A stretch of DNA of 32,035 nucleotides from Clostridium celatum DSM 1785 (GTDB lineage: Bacteria; Bacillota; Clostridia; Clostridiales; Clostridiaceae). The position numbers and the translations under genes are program-made. Under the pieces are notes generated by a model. It made no database searches. It had not been told where the DNA came from and saw nothing but the letters and a program-made list of their open reading frames with translations. This document shows positions 9,479 to 18,569 of the stretch, piece by piece. Position 1 is the stretch's first letter, and each line of letters starts with the position of its first letter. The DNA lies in NCBI RefSeq assembly GCF_000320405.1, contig NZ_KB291623.1:1-32035 (forward strand). Direction: 5' to 3'.

Positions 9479-9658
9479 ATGGCAAAGATAAAGGTTACTT
9501 TAGTTAAAAGCTTAATCGGCAGAAAGAAAGACCATATCGCTACTGCAAATGCTCTTGGTCTAAGAAAGATCAACAAAACTGTAGAGCATGAGGATACTCC
9601 TCAAATCAGAGGTATGATCAACAAAGTTGACTACTTATTAAAAGTAGAAGAAGTATAA
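9479..9658 (+). CDS. rpmD: 50S ribosomal protein L30
   Basis: The product is 59 aa, read directly: [20 protein letters not shown], then [19 protein letters not shown], a middle [14 protein letters not shown], and LKVEEV at the end. Length and the R-K-I-N pattern match bacterial L30. TAGGAGGT precedes the ATG. It fills the rpsE-rplO gap exactly where L30 belongs. L30 is a small globular large-subunit protein found in most but not all bacteria. Confidence 0.96.
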   Translation: MAKIKVTLVKSLIGRKKDHIATANALGLRKINKTVEHEDTPQIRGMINKVDYLLKVEEV

Positions 9659-9680
9659 TAAAGAGGAGGTGCACTAAGAT

Positions 9681-10121
9681 ATGAAACTTCATGAATTAAA
9701 GCCAGCAGCTGGTAGCAAGAAGGCTCCTAAAAGAGTTGGTAGAGGTACTGGTTCAGGTTTAGGAAGAAACGCTGGTAAAGGTGAAAAAGGACAAAACGCT
9801 AGATCAGGCGGTGGAGTTAGACCAGGTTTTGAAGGTGGTCAAATGCCATTATACAGAAGACTTCCTAAGAGAGGATTCACTAATATCTTCGCTAAGAAAA
9901 TCGTTTCTATCAACGTTGATAGATTAAACGGATTCGAAAACGGCACAGTAGTAACTCCAGAATTATTACTTGAAACAAGAGTAATATCTAAAGTTTTAGA
10001 CGGAGTTAAGATATTAGGAAACGGAACATTAGAAAAAAGCCTAACTGTACAAGGATGCAAGGTATCTAAGTCAGCGGCAGAAAAGATAGAAGCAGCTGGA
10101 GGAAAAGTTGAGGTGATTTAA
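9681..10121 (+). CDS. rplO: 50S ribosomal protein L15
   Basis: The product is 146 aa. L15 is a late-assembly large-subunit protein. [20 protein letters not shown], the Gly/Arg-rich tail [20 protein letters not shown] and [18 protein letters not shown] are diagnostic. AGAGGAGGTG precedes the ATG. The stop is one base before the secY ATG, so the two are translationally coupled, as in other bacteria. Confidence 0.97.
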   Translation: MKLHELKPAAGSKKAPKRVGRGTGSGLGRNAGKGEKGQNARSGGGVRPGFEGGQMPLYRRLPKRGFTNIFAKKIVSINVDRLNGFENGTVVTPELLLETRVISKVLDGVKILGNGTLEKSLTVQGCKVSKSAAEKIEAAGGKVEVI

Positions 10122-10122
10122 T

Positions 10123-11400
10123 ATGCTATCAACCCTACGTAATGCCTGGAAGGTTCCGGAACTTAAAAAGAAATTTTTATGGACGATATTTTTAGTAGCA
10201 ATTTTCAGGATGGGGATTCACATTCCTGTTCCTGGAATTGATACTAGTTATTTAAACGAAATGACAAATTCAAGTGGATTACTTGGTTTTTATAACTTAA
10301 TATCTGGTGGTGCTTTAAGTAAATTTAGTATATTTGCACTAAGTGTTTCACCATATATTAATGCATCAATCATAATTCAATTATTAACAATTGCAATTCC
10401 TTCATTAGAACAACTTTCTAAAGAAGGTGAAGAAGGTAGAAAGAAAATTCAATCTATTACAAGATATCTTTCAATAGCGATAGGATTTGTATTAGCAATT
10501 GGTATTTTCTCAATGATTGCATCGCAAGGTGCAGCAACTGGATTAAGCACAGCTCAAAAAGCTGTAGTATTAATATCACTAGTTGTAGGATCTACTTTCT
10601 GTATGTGGCTTGGTGACCAAATAACTGCAAAAGGATTTGGAAATGGAGTTTCAATATTAATATTCGTTAATATAGTATCTCAGTTGCCAGTTACTTTAAT
10701 GTCATTATTTACATTAGAGAAAGCAAAAGAAATTACTATAATTGAAATAGCATTATTCTTAATTGGTGCGTTAGCACTATTAGTAGTAACAATATTCTTC
10801 TCATTAGCAGAGAGAAGAGTTCCAATCCAATATGCTGGAAAGGCTGTTGGTACTAAGGTTATGAGAGGTCAATCTACTCATATACCATTAAGTTTAATTG
10901 ATCAGCAGTTATTGCAATAATATTTGCAATGTCTGTAATGATGTTCCCTGCAACAATAGCTAATTTCTTCCCAGGTAAGGGATGGTCTACTTGGATATTA
11001 ACAAGTCCATATAGCATATTTAATGAGTCTACATGGATGTATCCAGTATGTTATGCAGTATTAACTATATTCTTTACATGGTTCTATACTCAAATAACAT
11101 TTAAAACCAGATGAGATGGCTGAAAATCTTCATAAGTCTGCAGGCTTTGTACCAGGTATAAGACCAGGTGAAGCTACAGAGAAGTATTTTGAAAAGTTAC
11201 TTACAAAAGTATCTTTAATTGGGGGATTATTTGCAGCAGTTCTTGCTGTAAGTCCAATAATAATAGCTAATTATACACCGTTTCAAGGAATACAATTTGG
11301 TGGAACATCATTATTAATATTAATTGGAGTTGGTTTAGATTTCTCTAGACAATTAGATTCACAATTAGTTATGAGACACTACCAAGGATTCTTAAAATAG
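10123..11400 (+). pseudogene. secY: preprotein translocase subunit SecY, broken by two compensating indels
   Basis: SecY is the ten-helix membrane channel of the Sec pathway, about 425 aa. Three consecutive reading frames together cover it. Frame 1 (from ATG 10123) gives 265 aa, up to the cytoplasmic segment GQSTHIPLSL. Frame 2 (visible from about 10902) resumes at SAVIAIIFAMSVMMFP and runs to 11114. Frame 3 (from about 11107) continues with DEMAENLHKSAGFVPGIRPG and reaches the normal C-terminus at 11400. The first shift is net -1 (or +2) near 10895-10902. The second is net +1, best explained by an extra A in the run 11103-11106. The outer two parts are in the same frame. SecY is essential and no second copy is visible, so the indels are probably sequence errors. 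Confidence 0.9.
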
Positions 11401-11422
11401 ATTTATAATGGAGATGATGCCC

Positions 11423-12073
11423 GTGAAGATAGTATTATTAGGTCCTCCTGGGGCTGGAAAAGGAACACAGGCAAAATCAATTAGTAATAGATACTCTATA
11501 CCACATATTTCTACAGGGGATATCTTTAGAAAAAATATTTCCGAAGAAACCCCTCTAGGAATAGAAGCAAAAACATATATTGACAATGGTCAGTTAGTTC
11601 CAGATGAAGTAACTATTAATATGGTTAAGGATAGACTAACATGGGAAGACTGTAAAAATGGATATTTATTAGATGGTTTCCCAAGAACTGTTGCTCAAGC
11701 TGAAGCTCTACAAGAGTTTTTAGCTGGAAGAAATGAAAGCTTAGATACAGCATTATGCATTGAAGTACCTAGTGATTTTATTCTTGAAAGAATGACAGGA
11801 AGAAGAGTTTGTTTATCATGTGGAGCTAGCTATCATGTTAAGTTTAACCCACCAGCGGTTGATGGTGTTTGCGATTTATGTGGTGACAACATTATCCAAA
11901 GAAAAGATGATGTTGAAGAAACTGTTAAAGAGAGACTAGATGTCTATGAAAGACAAACACAACCACTGATTGATTTTTACAAAGGAAAGAATTTACTTTC
12001 CACAGTAGATGGAACAAAAGCTATTAATGAAGTATTTGAAGGTATCTGCGAAATATTAGGGAGTGTAAACTAA
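11423..12073 (+). CDS. adk: adenylate kinase
   Basis: The product is 216 aa. It catalyses ATP + AMP = 2 ADP and keeps adenylate energy charge balanced in the cytoplasm. The P-loop GPPGAGKGT is at residues 7-15. DGFPRT (about 84-89) belongs to the substrate-binding core, and ERMTGRRVC opens the LID. Four cysteines (about residues 130, 133, 150, 153) make the zinc-binding LID of Gram-positive enzymes. The frame is open to ATG 11408, but GTG 11423 follows GGAGATGA and gives the family start [10 protein letters not shown]. The stop overlaps the map ATG by one base. Confidence 0.95.
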   Translation: MKIVLLGPPGAGKGTQAKSISNRYSIPHISTGDIFRKNISEETPLGIEAKTYIDNGQLVPDEVTINMVKDRLTWEDCKNGYLLDGFPRTVAQAEALQEFLAGRNESLDTALCIEVPSDFILERMTGRRVCLSCGASYHVKFNPPAVDGVCDLCGDNIIQRKDDVEETVKERLDVYERQTQPLIDFYKGKNLLSTVDGTKAINEVFEGICEILGSVN

Positions 12074-12824
12074 TGATTATTATCAAAAATGATAAAGAAA
12101 TCGACCTAATGAGGATAGCTGGAAAAATAGTAGCAGAAACTCTACTGCTTGTTGAAAAACACGTTAAACCAGGGATAACTACTGCTGAATTAGACAGGAT
12201 AGCAGAAGAATTTATAACTAAGCATGGAGCAATCCCTTCATTTAAAGGGCTCTATGGATTTCCTGCTTCACTATGTATATCTGTTAATGAGCAAGTAGTT
12301 CATGGAATACCAGGAGGGTATGTATTAAAAGAAGGAGATATTATTAGTGTAGACTGTGGAGCACATATTAATGGATTCCATGGTGATGCAGCAAGAACAT
12401 TTGCTGTAGGGAATATTTCTGATGAAGCAAAAAGGCTTATTCAAGTAACTGAAGAATCATTCTTTAAAGGAATTGAATTTGCTAAGCCAGGAAATAGACT
12501 AACTGATATATCTCACATGAAATACAACGCTATGTTGAGGCTTCAGGTTTCTCAGTTGTAAGAGATTTCGTAGGTCACGGGATAGGAAAATCAGTCCATG
12601 AGGATCCAGAAGTTCCTAACTTCGGAAGACCAGGCCGAGGTCCAAAATTAGTTGCTGGTATGACCTTAGCTATAGAACCTATGGTTAATATGGGAACATA
12701 TAGAGTGGCTACTTTAGGTGATGATTGGACAGTAGTCTCAGCAGATAAGAGTCTTTCGGCTCACTACGAAAACACTGTTGTAATTTTACCAGATGGACCA
12801 GAGATATTAACACTGATTAAATAA
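12073..12824 (+). pseudogene. map: methionine aminopeptidase type I, frameshifted
   Basis: It removes the N-terminal Met from new proteins with a two-metal site, and should be about 250 aa. The first frame (12073-12561) carries [20 protein letters not shown] and FHGDAARTF, including two metal-binding Asp residues. After GNRLTDISH the frame goes out. Removing a CA dinucleotide, or adding one base, near 12515-12524 restores the family sequence: [20 protein letters not shown] with metal-binding His, then AIEPMVNMG with a Glu ligand and SAHYENTVVI, to TAA at 12822. All metal ligands are present across the two parts. The enzyme is normally essential when single-copy, so a sequence error is likely. 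Confidence 0.9.
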
Positions 12825-12905
12825 GTGTTGCTTAGTTATAAATTCGCATGATACCAAAAGGTGGCTTGTAAATTTATGGCTAAGGTAATCATCGAGGTGA
12901 AAAAT

Positions 12906-13187
12906 TTGCAAAACAATGACTTAATTGGGAAAATTGTTCTTTCAAAATGCGGAAGAGATAAGGATCATTATTACGTTATTGTTGATAAAGTAGATGATGA
13001 TTATTACCTTCTTAGTAATGGAAGTAATAAGAAAGTTCAGATGCCTAAGAAGAAAAAATTAAAACATTTTAATGTTTTAGAAGATGTAGATGATGAGATT
13101 AAAGCATCAATTATGTTAAAAGAAAAAGGTACTGATTTAAAGATAAAGAGATTTCTAAAACTAAAAGGCATTGTTAAGGAGGGTTGA
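12906..13187 (+). CDS. KOW-domain RNA-binding protein (L14e/L6e-like)
   Basis: The product is 93 aa from TTG 12906, chosen because GAGGTGA lies 6 bp upstream. The frame is open back to 12861, but that start has no good ribosome binding site. The N-terminal part, [20 protein letters not shown], is the KOW-type SH3-like barrel seen in small clostridial proteins between map and infA. The rest is Lys/Asp rich, with no catalytic motif. The place in the spc operon and the basic stretches suggest RNA or ribosome binding; the exact role is not known to me. The infA ribosome binding site lies in its 3' end. Confidence 0.85.
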   Translation: MQNNDLIGKIVLSKCGRDKDHYYVIVDKVDDDYYLLSNGSNKKVQMPKKKKLKHFNVLEDVDDEIKASIMLKEKGTDLKIKRFLKLKGIVKEG

Positions 13188-13194
13188 TTACCTT

Positions 13195-13413
13195 ATGTCA
13201 AAAGATGATGTAATAGAAATGCAAGGTGTAGTCTTAGAGGCTTTACCAAATGCAATGTTTCAAGTTGAGTTAGAAAGTGGTCATAAAATTTTAGCTCACA
13301 TATCAGGAAAATTAAGAATGAACTTCATAAGAATTCTACCTGGAGATAAGGTTACTATAGAGCTTTCTCCATATGACCTAACAAGAGGAAGAATTACTTG
13401 GAGAGCAAAATAA
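13195..13413 (+). CDS. infA: translation initiation factor IF-1
   Basis: The product is 72 aa, the standard length of this OB-fold factor, which occupies the A site during initiation. [40 protein letters not shown] and the C-terminal [12 protein letters not shown] are diagnostic. The frame extends upstream to 13171, but ATG 13195 is correctly placed after AAGGAGGG and gives the family N-terminus. Confidence 0.97.
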   Translation: MSKDDVIEMQGVVLEALPNAMFQVELESGHKILAHISGKLRMNFIRILPGDKVTIELSPYDLTRGRITWRAK

Positions 13414-13432
13414 GGTAAAAAGTTTACCATAA

Positions 13433-13567
<135 letters not shown>

Positions 13568-13610
13568 TATGATTCAATATTAGGCAGAATAATTTACAAT
13601 TATTAATATA

Positions 13611-13639
13611 TTGACTTTTATTTGAAAGTTCAATATTAT
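13611..13639 (+). promoter_or_regulatory. internal promoter ahead of rpsM (alpha operon)
   Basis: TTGACT (13611-13616) and TATTAT (13634-13639) are separated by 17 bp. This gives the rpsM-rpsK-rpsD-rpoA-rplQ group its own transcription start near 13646, in addition to read-through from upstream. Confidence 0.8.
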
Positions 13640-13645
13640 TATATA

Positions 13646-13778
13646 GGCGTTTAAATCAGCTTATTGATTTTAGGTACGGCTGACAATAGATTTTATCTAT
13701 TGACCTAAGATTTTAATATAAATTTTACCAAAAGCAAAATAAAAATTGCATTTCAATATACAGGAGGTGTAAGTTCGA
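13646..13778 (+). promoter_or_regulatory. structured 5' leader of rpsM (candidate ribosomal-protein autoregulatory RNA)
   Basis: A two-part helix is visible. The outer stem is TTAGGT (13670-13675) with ACCTAA (13703-13708). The inner stem is CAATAGAT (13684-13691) with ATCTATTG (13695-13702). Only the 5' side has an internal loop, ACGGCTGA. The shape and the TACGG at the loop resemble the rplM leader in this window. It is followed by an AT-rich linker with GCAA/TTGC arms and the rpsM ribosome binding site. In B. subtilis S4 controls its own gene through a leader; here rpsD is inside this operon, so S4 is one plausible ligand. That is inference. Confidence 0.55.
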
Positions 13779-14147
13779 ATGGCAAGAATATCAGGAGTTG
13801 ACCTACCAAAGGAAAAAAGAGTTGAGATAGGTCTAACATATATATACGGAGTTGGTTTATCTACTTCTCAAAAGATACTAGCTACTACTGGAATTAACCC
13901 AGATACTAGAATTAAGGATCTTACTGAAGATGAAGTAAATGAAATCAGAAACTATGTAAACAAGAACTTAATGGTTGAAGGTGACTTAAGAAGAGATGTT
14001 GCTTTAAACATAAAGAGATTAGTTGAAATAGGTTGTTACAGAGGAATTAGACATAGAAAAGGTCTTCCAGTTAGAGGACAAAAAACTAAGACTAATGCTA
14101 GAACTAGAAAAGGTCCTAAGAAGACTATCGCAAATAAGAAGAAGTAG
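13779..14147 (+). CDS. rpsM: 30S ribosomal protein S13
   Basis: The product is 122 aa. S13 is in the small-subunit head and makes bridges to L5 and contacts with P-site t[23 protein letters not shown] and [14 protein letters not shown], then [20 protein letters not shown] and a basic C-terminal tail, are diagnostic. CAGGAGGTG precedes the ATG. Confidence 0.98.
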   Translation: MARISGVDLPKEKRVEIGLTYIYGVGLSTSQKILATTGINPDTRIKDLTEDEVNEIRNYVNKNLMVEGDLRRDVALNIKRLVEIGCYRGIRHRKGLPVRGQKTKTNARTRKGPKKTIANKKK

Positions 14148-14162
14148 TGAGGAGGGATTTCG

Positions 14163-14558
14163 ATGGCTCAAAAAGTCAAAAAGACTACTAGAAGAAGAAA
14201 AGAAAGAAAGAATGTTGAGCATGGTGCTGCACACATCCAATCAACTTTCAATAACTCAATAGTTACTTTAACTGATGCGGCTGGAAATGCTTTATCATGG
14301 TCAAGTGCTGGAGCATTAGGTTTCAGAGGTTCAAGAAAGAGCACACCATTTGCATCACAAATGGCAGCAGAAACTGCAGCTAAAGCAGCTATGGAACACG
14401 GTTTAAAGAGTATAGAAGTATACGTTAAAGGACCAGGTGCTGGTAGAGAAGCAGCTATAAGATCATTACAAGCTGCAGGATTAGAAGTAACTCTAATTAA
14501 AGACGTTACTCCAATTCCACACAACGGATGTAGACCACCAAAGAGAAGAAGAGTCTAA
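14163..14558 (+). CDS. rpsK: 30S ribosomal protein S11
   Basis: The product is 131 aa. S11 forms part of the platform near the mRNA exit. [40 protein letters not shown] and the C-terminal [18 protein letters not shown] are diagnostic. TGAGGAGGG precedes the ATG, 15 bp after rpsM. Confidence 0.98.
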   Translation: MAQKVKKTTRRRKERKNVEHGAAHIQSTFNNSIVTLTDAAGNALSWSSAGALGFRGSRKSTPFASQMAAETAAKAAMEHGLKSIEVYVKGPGAGREAAIRSLQAAGLEVTLIKDVTPIPHNGCRPPKRRRV

Positions 14559-14588
14559 TTTATTTAAATTCAACAGGAGGTGTAACGA

Positions 14589-15209
14589 ATGGCAAGATAT
14601 ACTGGAGCTACATGTAGATTATGTAGAAGAGAAGGTCAAAAGCTATTCCTTAAGGGAGATAGATGTTTCACAGATAAATGTGCTTTCGTAAGAAGAAGCT
14701 ACGCACCAGGACAACACGGAGCAGCTAAGAAAAAGTTATCTAACTACGGAGTACAATTAAGAGAAAAGCAAAAAGCTAGAAGAATATACGGTGTTTTAGA
14801 AGGCCAATTCAGAAAATACTATGAAAAGGCTGACCACATGAAGGGAATCACTGGGGAAAACTTATTAATGTTACTAGAAATGAGATTAGATAACGTTGCG
14901 TACAGATTAGGATACGGTGCTTCAAGAAACGAAGCTAGACAATTAGTTACTCACGGTCATTTCTTAGTAAATGGTAAAAAAGTTGATATTCCATCATACA
15001 GAGTATCTGTTAATGATGTAATTTCAGTTTGCGAAAAGAGCAGAGGAACTGAAAAGTTCAAGACTTTCGTAGAAAATCCAAAGACATTACCAAAATGGTT
15101 AGAAGCTAACGTTGAAAACTATGAAGGTAAGGTTGTTGCTGCGCCAGCTAGAGAAGACATTGACGTTCCAGTTAACGAAACTCTAATTGTCGAATTATAC
15201 AGCAAGTAA
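14589..15209 (+). CDS. rpsD: 30S ribosomal protein S4, zinc-binding type
   Basis: The product is 206 aa. S4 is a primary 16S rRNA binder and a translational repressor in several bacteria. [20 protein letters not shown] starts the protein. Cysteines at 9, 12, 26 and 31 form a zinc site (C+ form). The S4 RNA-binding domain lies around [20 protein letters not shown] and [20 protein letters not shown]. Its place between rpsK and rpoA differs from B. subtilis, where rpsD is separate, and is usual for clostridia. A long hairpin follows before rpoA. Confidence 0.97.
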   Translation: MARYTGATCRLCRREGQKLFLKGDRCFTDKCAFVRRSYAPGQHGAAKKKLSNYGVQLREKQKARRIYGVLEGQFRKYYEKADHMKGITGENLLMLLEMRLDNVAYRLGYGASRNEARQLVTHGHFLVNGKKVDIPSYRVSVNDVISVCEKSRGTEKFKTFVENPKTLPKWLEANVENYEGKVVAAPAREDIDVPVNETLIVELYSK

Positions 15210-15217
15210 TAAATTCT

Positions 15218-15257
15218 AATTTATAATATTAAGATTTTTATCTTAATATTATAAATT
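15218..15257 (+). other. 17-bp perfect hairpin between rpsD and rpoA
   Basis: AATTTATAATATTAAGA (15218-15234) pairs perfectly with the segment 15241-15257 around the loop TTTTTA. There is no T-run after the stem, so it is not a classic terminator in the + direction. It may set mRNA processing, 3' stability of the upstream ribosomal mRNA, or partial attenuation before rpoA. Confidence 0.75.
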
Positions 15258-15311
15258 GAATCAGTTGCCCTCATAAAAAGTTGCCATTTTATATATAAGG
15301 AGGGTTTGTAC

Positions 15312-16259
15312 ATGTTAGAAATAGAAAAGCCAATAATTGAGTGTATAGAATCAAATGAGGATGGTACATATGGTAAATATGTAGTTGAACCATTAGAAAG
15401 AGGATACGGAATTACTCTTGGAAATGCGATGAGAAGAATACTTTTATCATCACTTCCAGGTGTAGCAACTACATCAATTAAAATTGATGGAGTGCTTCAC
15501 GAATTCTCAACTGTACAAGGTGTTAAAGAAGATGTTACAGAATTAATTCTAAACATTAAATCTTTAGCATTAACAATGGAAGGTGAAGGTCCACAAACTA
15601 TTTATATAGATGCAAAAGGACCAGGAGTTGTTACAGGTGCGGACATAAAGACTGATGGAAATGTTGAAGTTATAAATAAGGATTTACACATTGCAACACT
15701 TGATGAAGATGGTAAATTATATATGGAATTAACAGTTAATAGAGGAAGAGGATATGTTACTCAAAACAAGAATAAGAGTGATGCATTACCACTTTCAGCT
15801 ATAGCTATTGATTCAATATACACTCCTGTAAAGAGAGTTAACTTTACTGTTGATAATACAAGAGTTGGTCAAATCACTGATTATGACAAATTAACATTAG
15901 AAATTTGGACTAATGGAACTATTAAGATTGATGAAGCTATAAGCTTATCAGCTAAAATATTAATAGAGCACTTTAAATTATTCATGTCATTAGGCGTAGC
16001 TACTAATGATGTTGAAATTATGATAGAAAAAGAAGAAGATAAGAAGGAAAAAGTCCTAGAAATGACAGTTGAAGAGCTAGATCTTTCAGTTAGATCTTAT
16101 AACTGCTTAAAGAGAGCTGGTATCAATACTGTTCAAGAACTTGCAACTAAATCAATGGATGACATGATGAAAGTAAGAAATCTAGGAAAGAAATCCTTAG
16201 AAGAAGTTGAAAGAAAGCTTAAGGAATTAGGTTTAGCCTTAAAACTAAGCGACGAGTAG
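15312..16259 (+). CDS. rpoA: DNA-directed RNA polymerase subunit alpha
   Basis: The product is 315 aa. The N-terminal domain (about 1-230) dimerises and scaffolds the enzyme; [20 protein letters not shown] and [18 protein letters not shown] lie in it. The C-terminal domain (about 250-315), with [20 protein letters not shown] and [12 protein letters not shown], binds UP elements and activators. The frame reaches back to TTG 15306, but ATG 15312 is 7 bp after AAGGAGG and gives [10 protein letters not shown]. Confidence 0.98.
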   Translation: MLEIEKPIIECIESNEDGTYGKYVVEPLERGYGITLGNAMRRILLSSLPGVATTSIKIDGVLHEFSTVQGVKEDVTELILNIKSLALTMEGEGPQTIYIDAKGPGVVTGADIKTDGNVEVINKDLHIATLDEDGKLYMELTVNRGRGYVTQNKNKSDALPLSAIAIDSIYTPVKRVNFTVDNTRVGQITDYDKLTLEIWTNGTIKIDEAISLSAKILIEHFKLFMSLGVATNDVEIMIEKEEDKKEKVLEMTVEELDLSVRSYNCLKRAGINTVQELATKSMDDMMKVRNLGKKSLEEVERKLKELGLALKLSDE

Positions 16260-16271
16260 GGAGGTAAATCC

Positions 16272-16613
16272 ATGGCAGGTTATCGTAAGTTAGGTCTTTC
16301 TACAGACCAAAGAAGAGCTATGCTTAGAAGTCTTGTTACTAGCTTCTTAAAGCATGGTAGAATAGAAACTACTGAAACTAGAGCTAAAGAAGCTAGATCA
16401 ATAGCTGAAAAGATGATTACTCTTGGTAAAAGAGGAGATCTTCACGCTAGAAGACAAGTTTTAGCTTACGTTTTAGAAGAAGAAGTAGTTAAGACATTAT
16501 TTGAAGAAATCGCTCCAAAGTACGCTGATAGAAACGGCGGATACACTAGAATGATCAAAAAAGGTCCTAGAAGAGGAGACGGTGCTGAAGTTGTTATACT
16601 TGAATTAGTATAA
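16272..16613 (+). CDS. rplQ: 50S ribosomal protein L17
   Basis: The product is 113 aa. L17 lies near the exit tunnel. [40 protein letters not shown] and the C-terminal [20 protein letters not shown] are diagnostic. GGGAGGT precedes the ATG, 12 bp after rpoA. It is the last gene of the superoperon. Confidence 0.97.
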   Translation: MAGYRKLGLSTDQRRAMLRSLVTSFLKHGRIETTETRAKEARSIAEKMITLGKRGDLHARRQVLAYVLEEEVVKTLFEEIAPKYADRNGGYTRMIKKGPRRGDGAEVVILELV

Positions 16614-16620
16614 TTTCAGT

Positions 16621-16650
16621 AGGGATTAAGCTAAGCTTAATCCCTTTTTC
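16621..16650 (+). terminator. Rho-independent terminator of the ribosomal superoperon
   Basis: AGGGATTAAGC (16621-16631) pairs with GCTTAATCCCT (16635-16645) around TAA, followed by TTTTT. The 11-bp stem is placed 8 bp after the rplQ stop. Confidence 0.93.
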
Positions 16651-16757
16651 GTATATAAAGAATTATTTTAGTATTGAAGCTATCTTTAAATTATATATAA
16701 TAATTAAAAGTAGAACTATAATATATGTGAGAATAAAAAGTTGATTTTTAAAATTAC

Positions 16758-16785
16758 TTGTATTTAAATGGCGCTTATATATAAT
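16758..16785 (+). promoter_or_regulatory. candidate promoter of ecfA1
   Basis: TTGTAT (16758-16763), a 16-bp spacer and TATAAT (16780-16785). A second TATAAT at 16828-16833 has no good -35. The region 16651-16867 is AT-rich and holds no gene, so the exact start is uncertain. Confidence 0.4.
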
Positions 16786-16867
16786 TAAGTTATGGAAATT
16801 TATATAAAAATTTATAGAACTTAGGTATATAATAATTGCACTTTATTTAAAAGGAGGGATTAATATT

Positions 16868-17653
16868 ATGGAGAAAATGATAGAATGTAAAAATGTAGTT
16901 TTTAGATATTCAGCAACTGAAGGTGAAATTCCGAAGGTGGCTATAGATGGATTAAATTTAGAAGTTAAAAAAGGTGAGTTTTTAGTAGTCTTAGGACATA
17001 ATGGTTCAGGAAAGTCTACAGTAGCTAAACATATGAATGCATTACTAACTCCAAGTGAAGGAATTGTAATAGTAAATGGGATGGATACCTCAAATGAAGA
17101 TAATTTATGGGATATAAGATCAAGTGCAGGTATGGTGTTTCAAAACCCTGATAACCAATTAGTTGCAACTATAGTTGAAGAAGATGTAGCTTTTGGACCA
17201 GAAAATTTAGGAGTACCACCAGAGGAAATAAGAAAAAGAGTTGATGAAGCATTAGAAAAGGTTGGAATGAGTGAATATAAAAGACATGCACCACATTTAT
17301 TATCAGGGGGACAAAAACAAAGAATTGCTATTGCAGGAATATTAGCAATGCAACCTAAATGTATAATATTTGATGAACCAACAGCAATGCTTGATCCTGC
17401 TGGGAGAAGAGAAGTACTTAATAATATTAAAGAGTTAAACAAAAAGCATGGAATAACTGTTATCTTAATAACACACTATATGGATGAAGCTGCAGAAGCT
17501 GATAGAATAGTAGTAATGGATAAAGGTAAGGTTATTATTGAAGGTATTCCAAGAGATGTATTTTCAGAAGTAGAAACAATGAAAAAAATAGGTCTAGATG
17601 TTCCACAAGTAACTGAAATTTGTTATGAATTAAAAAAGCAGGAATTAATATAG
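16868..17653 (+). CDS. ecfA1: ECF transporter ATPase A1 (C-terminus frameshifted)
   Basis: One of the two ATPases that energise energy-coupling-factor importers for vitamins or metal ions. Walker A GHNGSGKS is at residues 43-50, the Q-loop FQNPDNQ follows, the signature is LSGGQKQR, and Walker B is [12 protein letters not shown] with a switch His in LITHYMDE. The frame ends after 261 aa. Adding one A to the A6 run at 17632-17637 extends it to TAG at 17707-17709 with the tail [20 protein letters not shown] plus QLR, overlapping the ecfA2 start by 16 nt. That extension looks like a normal EcfA1 end, so the early stop is probably an error. AAAGGAGGG precedes the ATG. Confidence 0.92.
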   Translation: MEKMIECKNVVFRYSATEGEIPKVAIDGLNLEVKKGEFLVVLGHNGSGKSTVAKHMNALLTPSEGIVIVNGMDTSNEDNLWDIRSSAGMVFQNPDNQLVATIVEEDVAFGPENLGVPPEEIRKRVDEALEKVGMSEYKRHAPHLLSGGQKQRIAIAGILAMQPKCIIFDEPTAMLDPAGRREVLNNIKELNKKHGITVILITHYMDEAAEADRIVVMDKGKVIIEGIPRDVFSEVETMKKIGLDVPQVTEICYELKKQELI

Positions 17654-17693
17654 ATACTAAAATTTTAAATGTGAATGAGATGGTGAGTGCGTT

Positions 17694-18569
17694 ATGTCAA
17701 TTAAGATAGAAAATTTAACACATATATATATGCCAAAATCACCTTTTGAAAAGAAGGCTTTAGATAATGTAAATTTAGTTATAGAAGATGGAGAATTTTT
17801 AGCGTTAATAGGTCATACAGGATCAGGAAAATCAACGCTTATACAGCATCTTAATGGGTTGTTAGAACCTAGTTCTGGGAGAATAGTAGTAGATGATGTT
17901 GATATAACTAATAAAGAAACTAAATTAACTGATATAAGAAAAAAGATAGGATTAGTATTCCAATATCCTGAATATCAATTATTTGAAGAAACTATAGAAA
18001 AAGATATTGCCTTTGGACCTACTAATTTAGGGTTGAATGAAGATGAAATTTTAAGAAGAGTTAAAATTTCTATGGAGATGGTTGGTTTAGATTATGAAAC
18101 ATATAAAGATGTTTCACCATTTGATTTAAGTGGAGGTCAAAAAAGAAGAGTTGCTATAGCAGGTGTTATTGCAATGGAGCCAAAAGTATTAATATTAGAT
18201 GAACCTACAGCTGGATTAGATCCAAAAGGAAGAGATGATATTTTAGATCAAATAAAAATTCTACATCAGAAATATAAAATGACCATAGTTTTAGTTAGTC
18301 ATAGTATGGAAGATGTAGGTAAGCTTGCAGAAAGAATTGTAGTAATGAATCAAGGAAAAATTGCACTTTTAGGAAAGCCAGAAGAAATTTTTAAAGAGGT
18401 AGAAACTTTAGAGAGTATAGGATTAGCTGTACCACAAGTAACTTATTTAATGAGAGCTCTTAGAGAAAAGGGATTTGATGTTTCTGAAGAAGTATTTACA
18501 GTTGAACAAGGGAGCAAAGAATTACTAAGAATATTATCTAAAAATAATTTAAGAAGGGGGGATATTTAA
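17694..18569 (+). CDS. ecfA2: ECF transporter ATPase A2
   Basis: The product is 291 aa, the partner ATPase of EcfA1. Walker A GHTGSGKS is at residues 40-47; [10 protein letters not shown] is the Q-loop, LSGGQKRR the signature, and [12 protein letters not shown]alker B. The start ATG lies inside the likely 3' end of ecfA1, and the stop is directly followed by the ecfT ATG, so all three genes are coupled. A substrate-binding S component is not present here, so the substrate cannot be deduced. The module is probably shared by several S components elsewhere (group II ECF). Confidence 0.95.
   Translation: MSIKIENLTHIYMPKSPFEKKALDNVNLVIEDGEFLALIGHTGSGKSTLIQHLNGLLEPSSGRIVVDDVDITNKETKLTDIRKKIGLVFQYPEYQLFEETIEKDIAFGPTNLGLNEDEILRRVKISMEMVGLDYETYKDVSPFDLSGGQKRRVAIAGVIAMEPKVLILDEPTAGLDPKGRDDILDQIKILHQKYKMTIVLVSHSMEDVGKLAERIVVMNQGKIALLGKPEEIFKEVETLESIGLAVPQVTYLMRALREKGFDVSEEVFTVEQGSKELLRILSKNNLRRGDI

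Noticed and set aside
11098..11110. Programmed ribosomal frameshifting at TTTAAAAC in secY
   Set aside because: The slippery-looking sequence would give -1 slippage, but the reading requires the opposite direction, and no known SecY uses recoding.
14168..14524. Long minus-strand open frame opposite rpsK
   Set aside because: A shadow of the strong coding bias of S11; same for other antisense frames within ribosomal protein genes.
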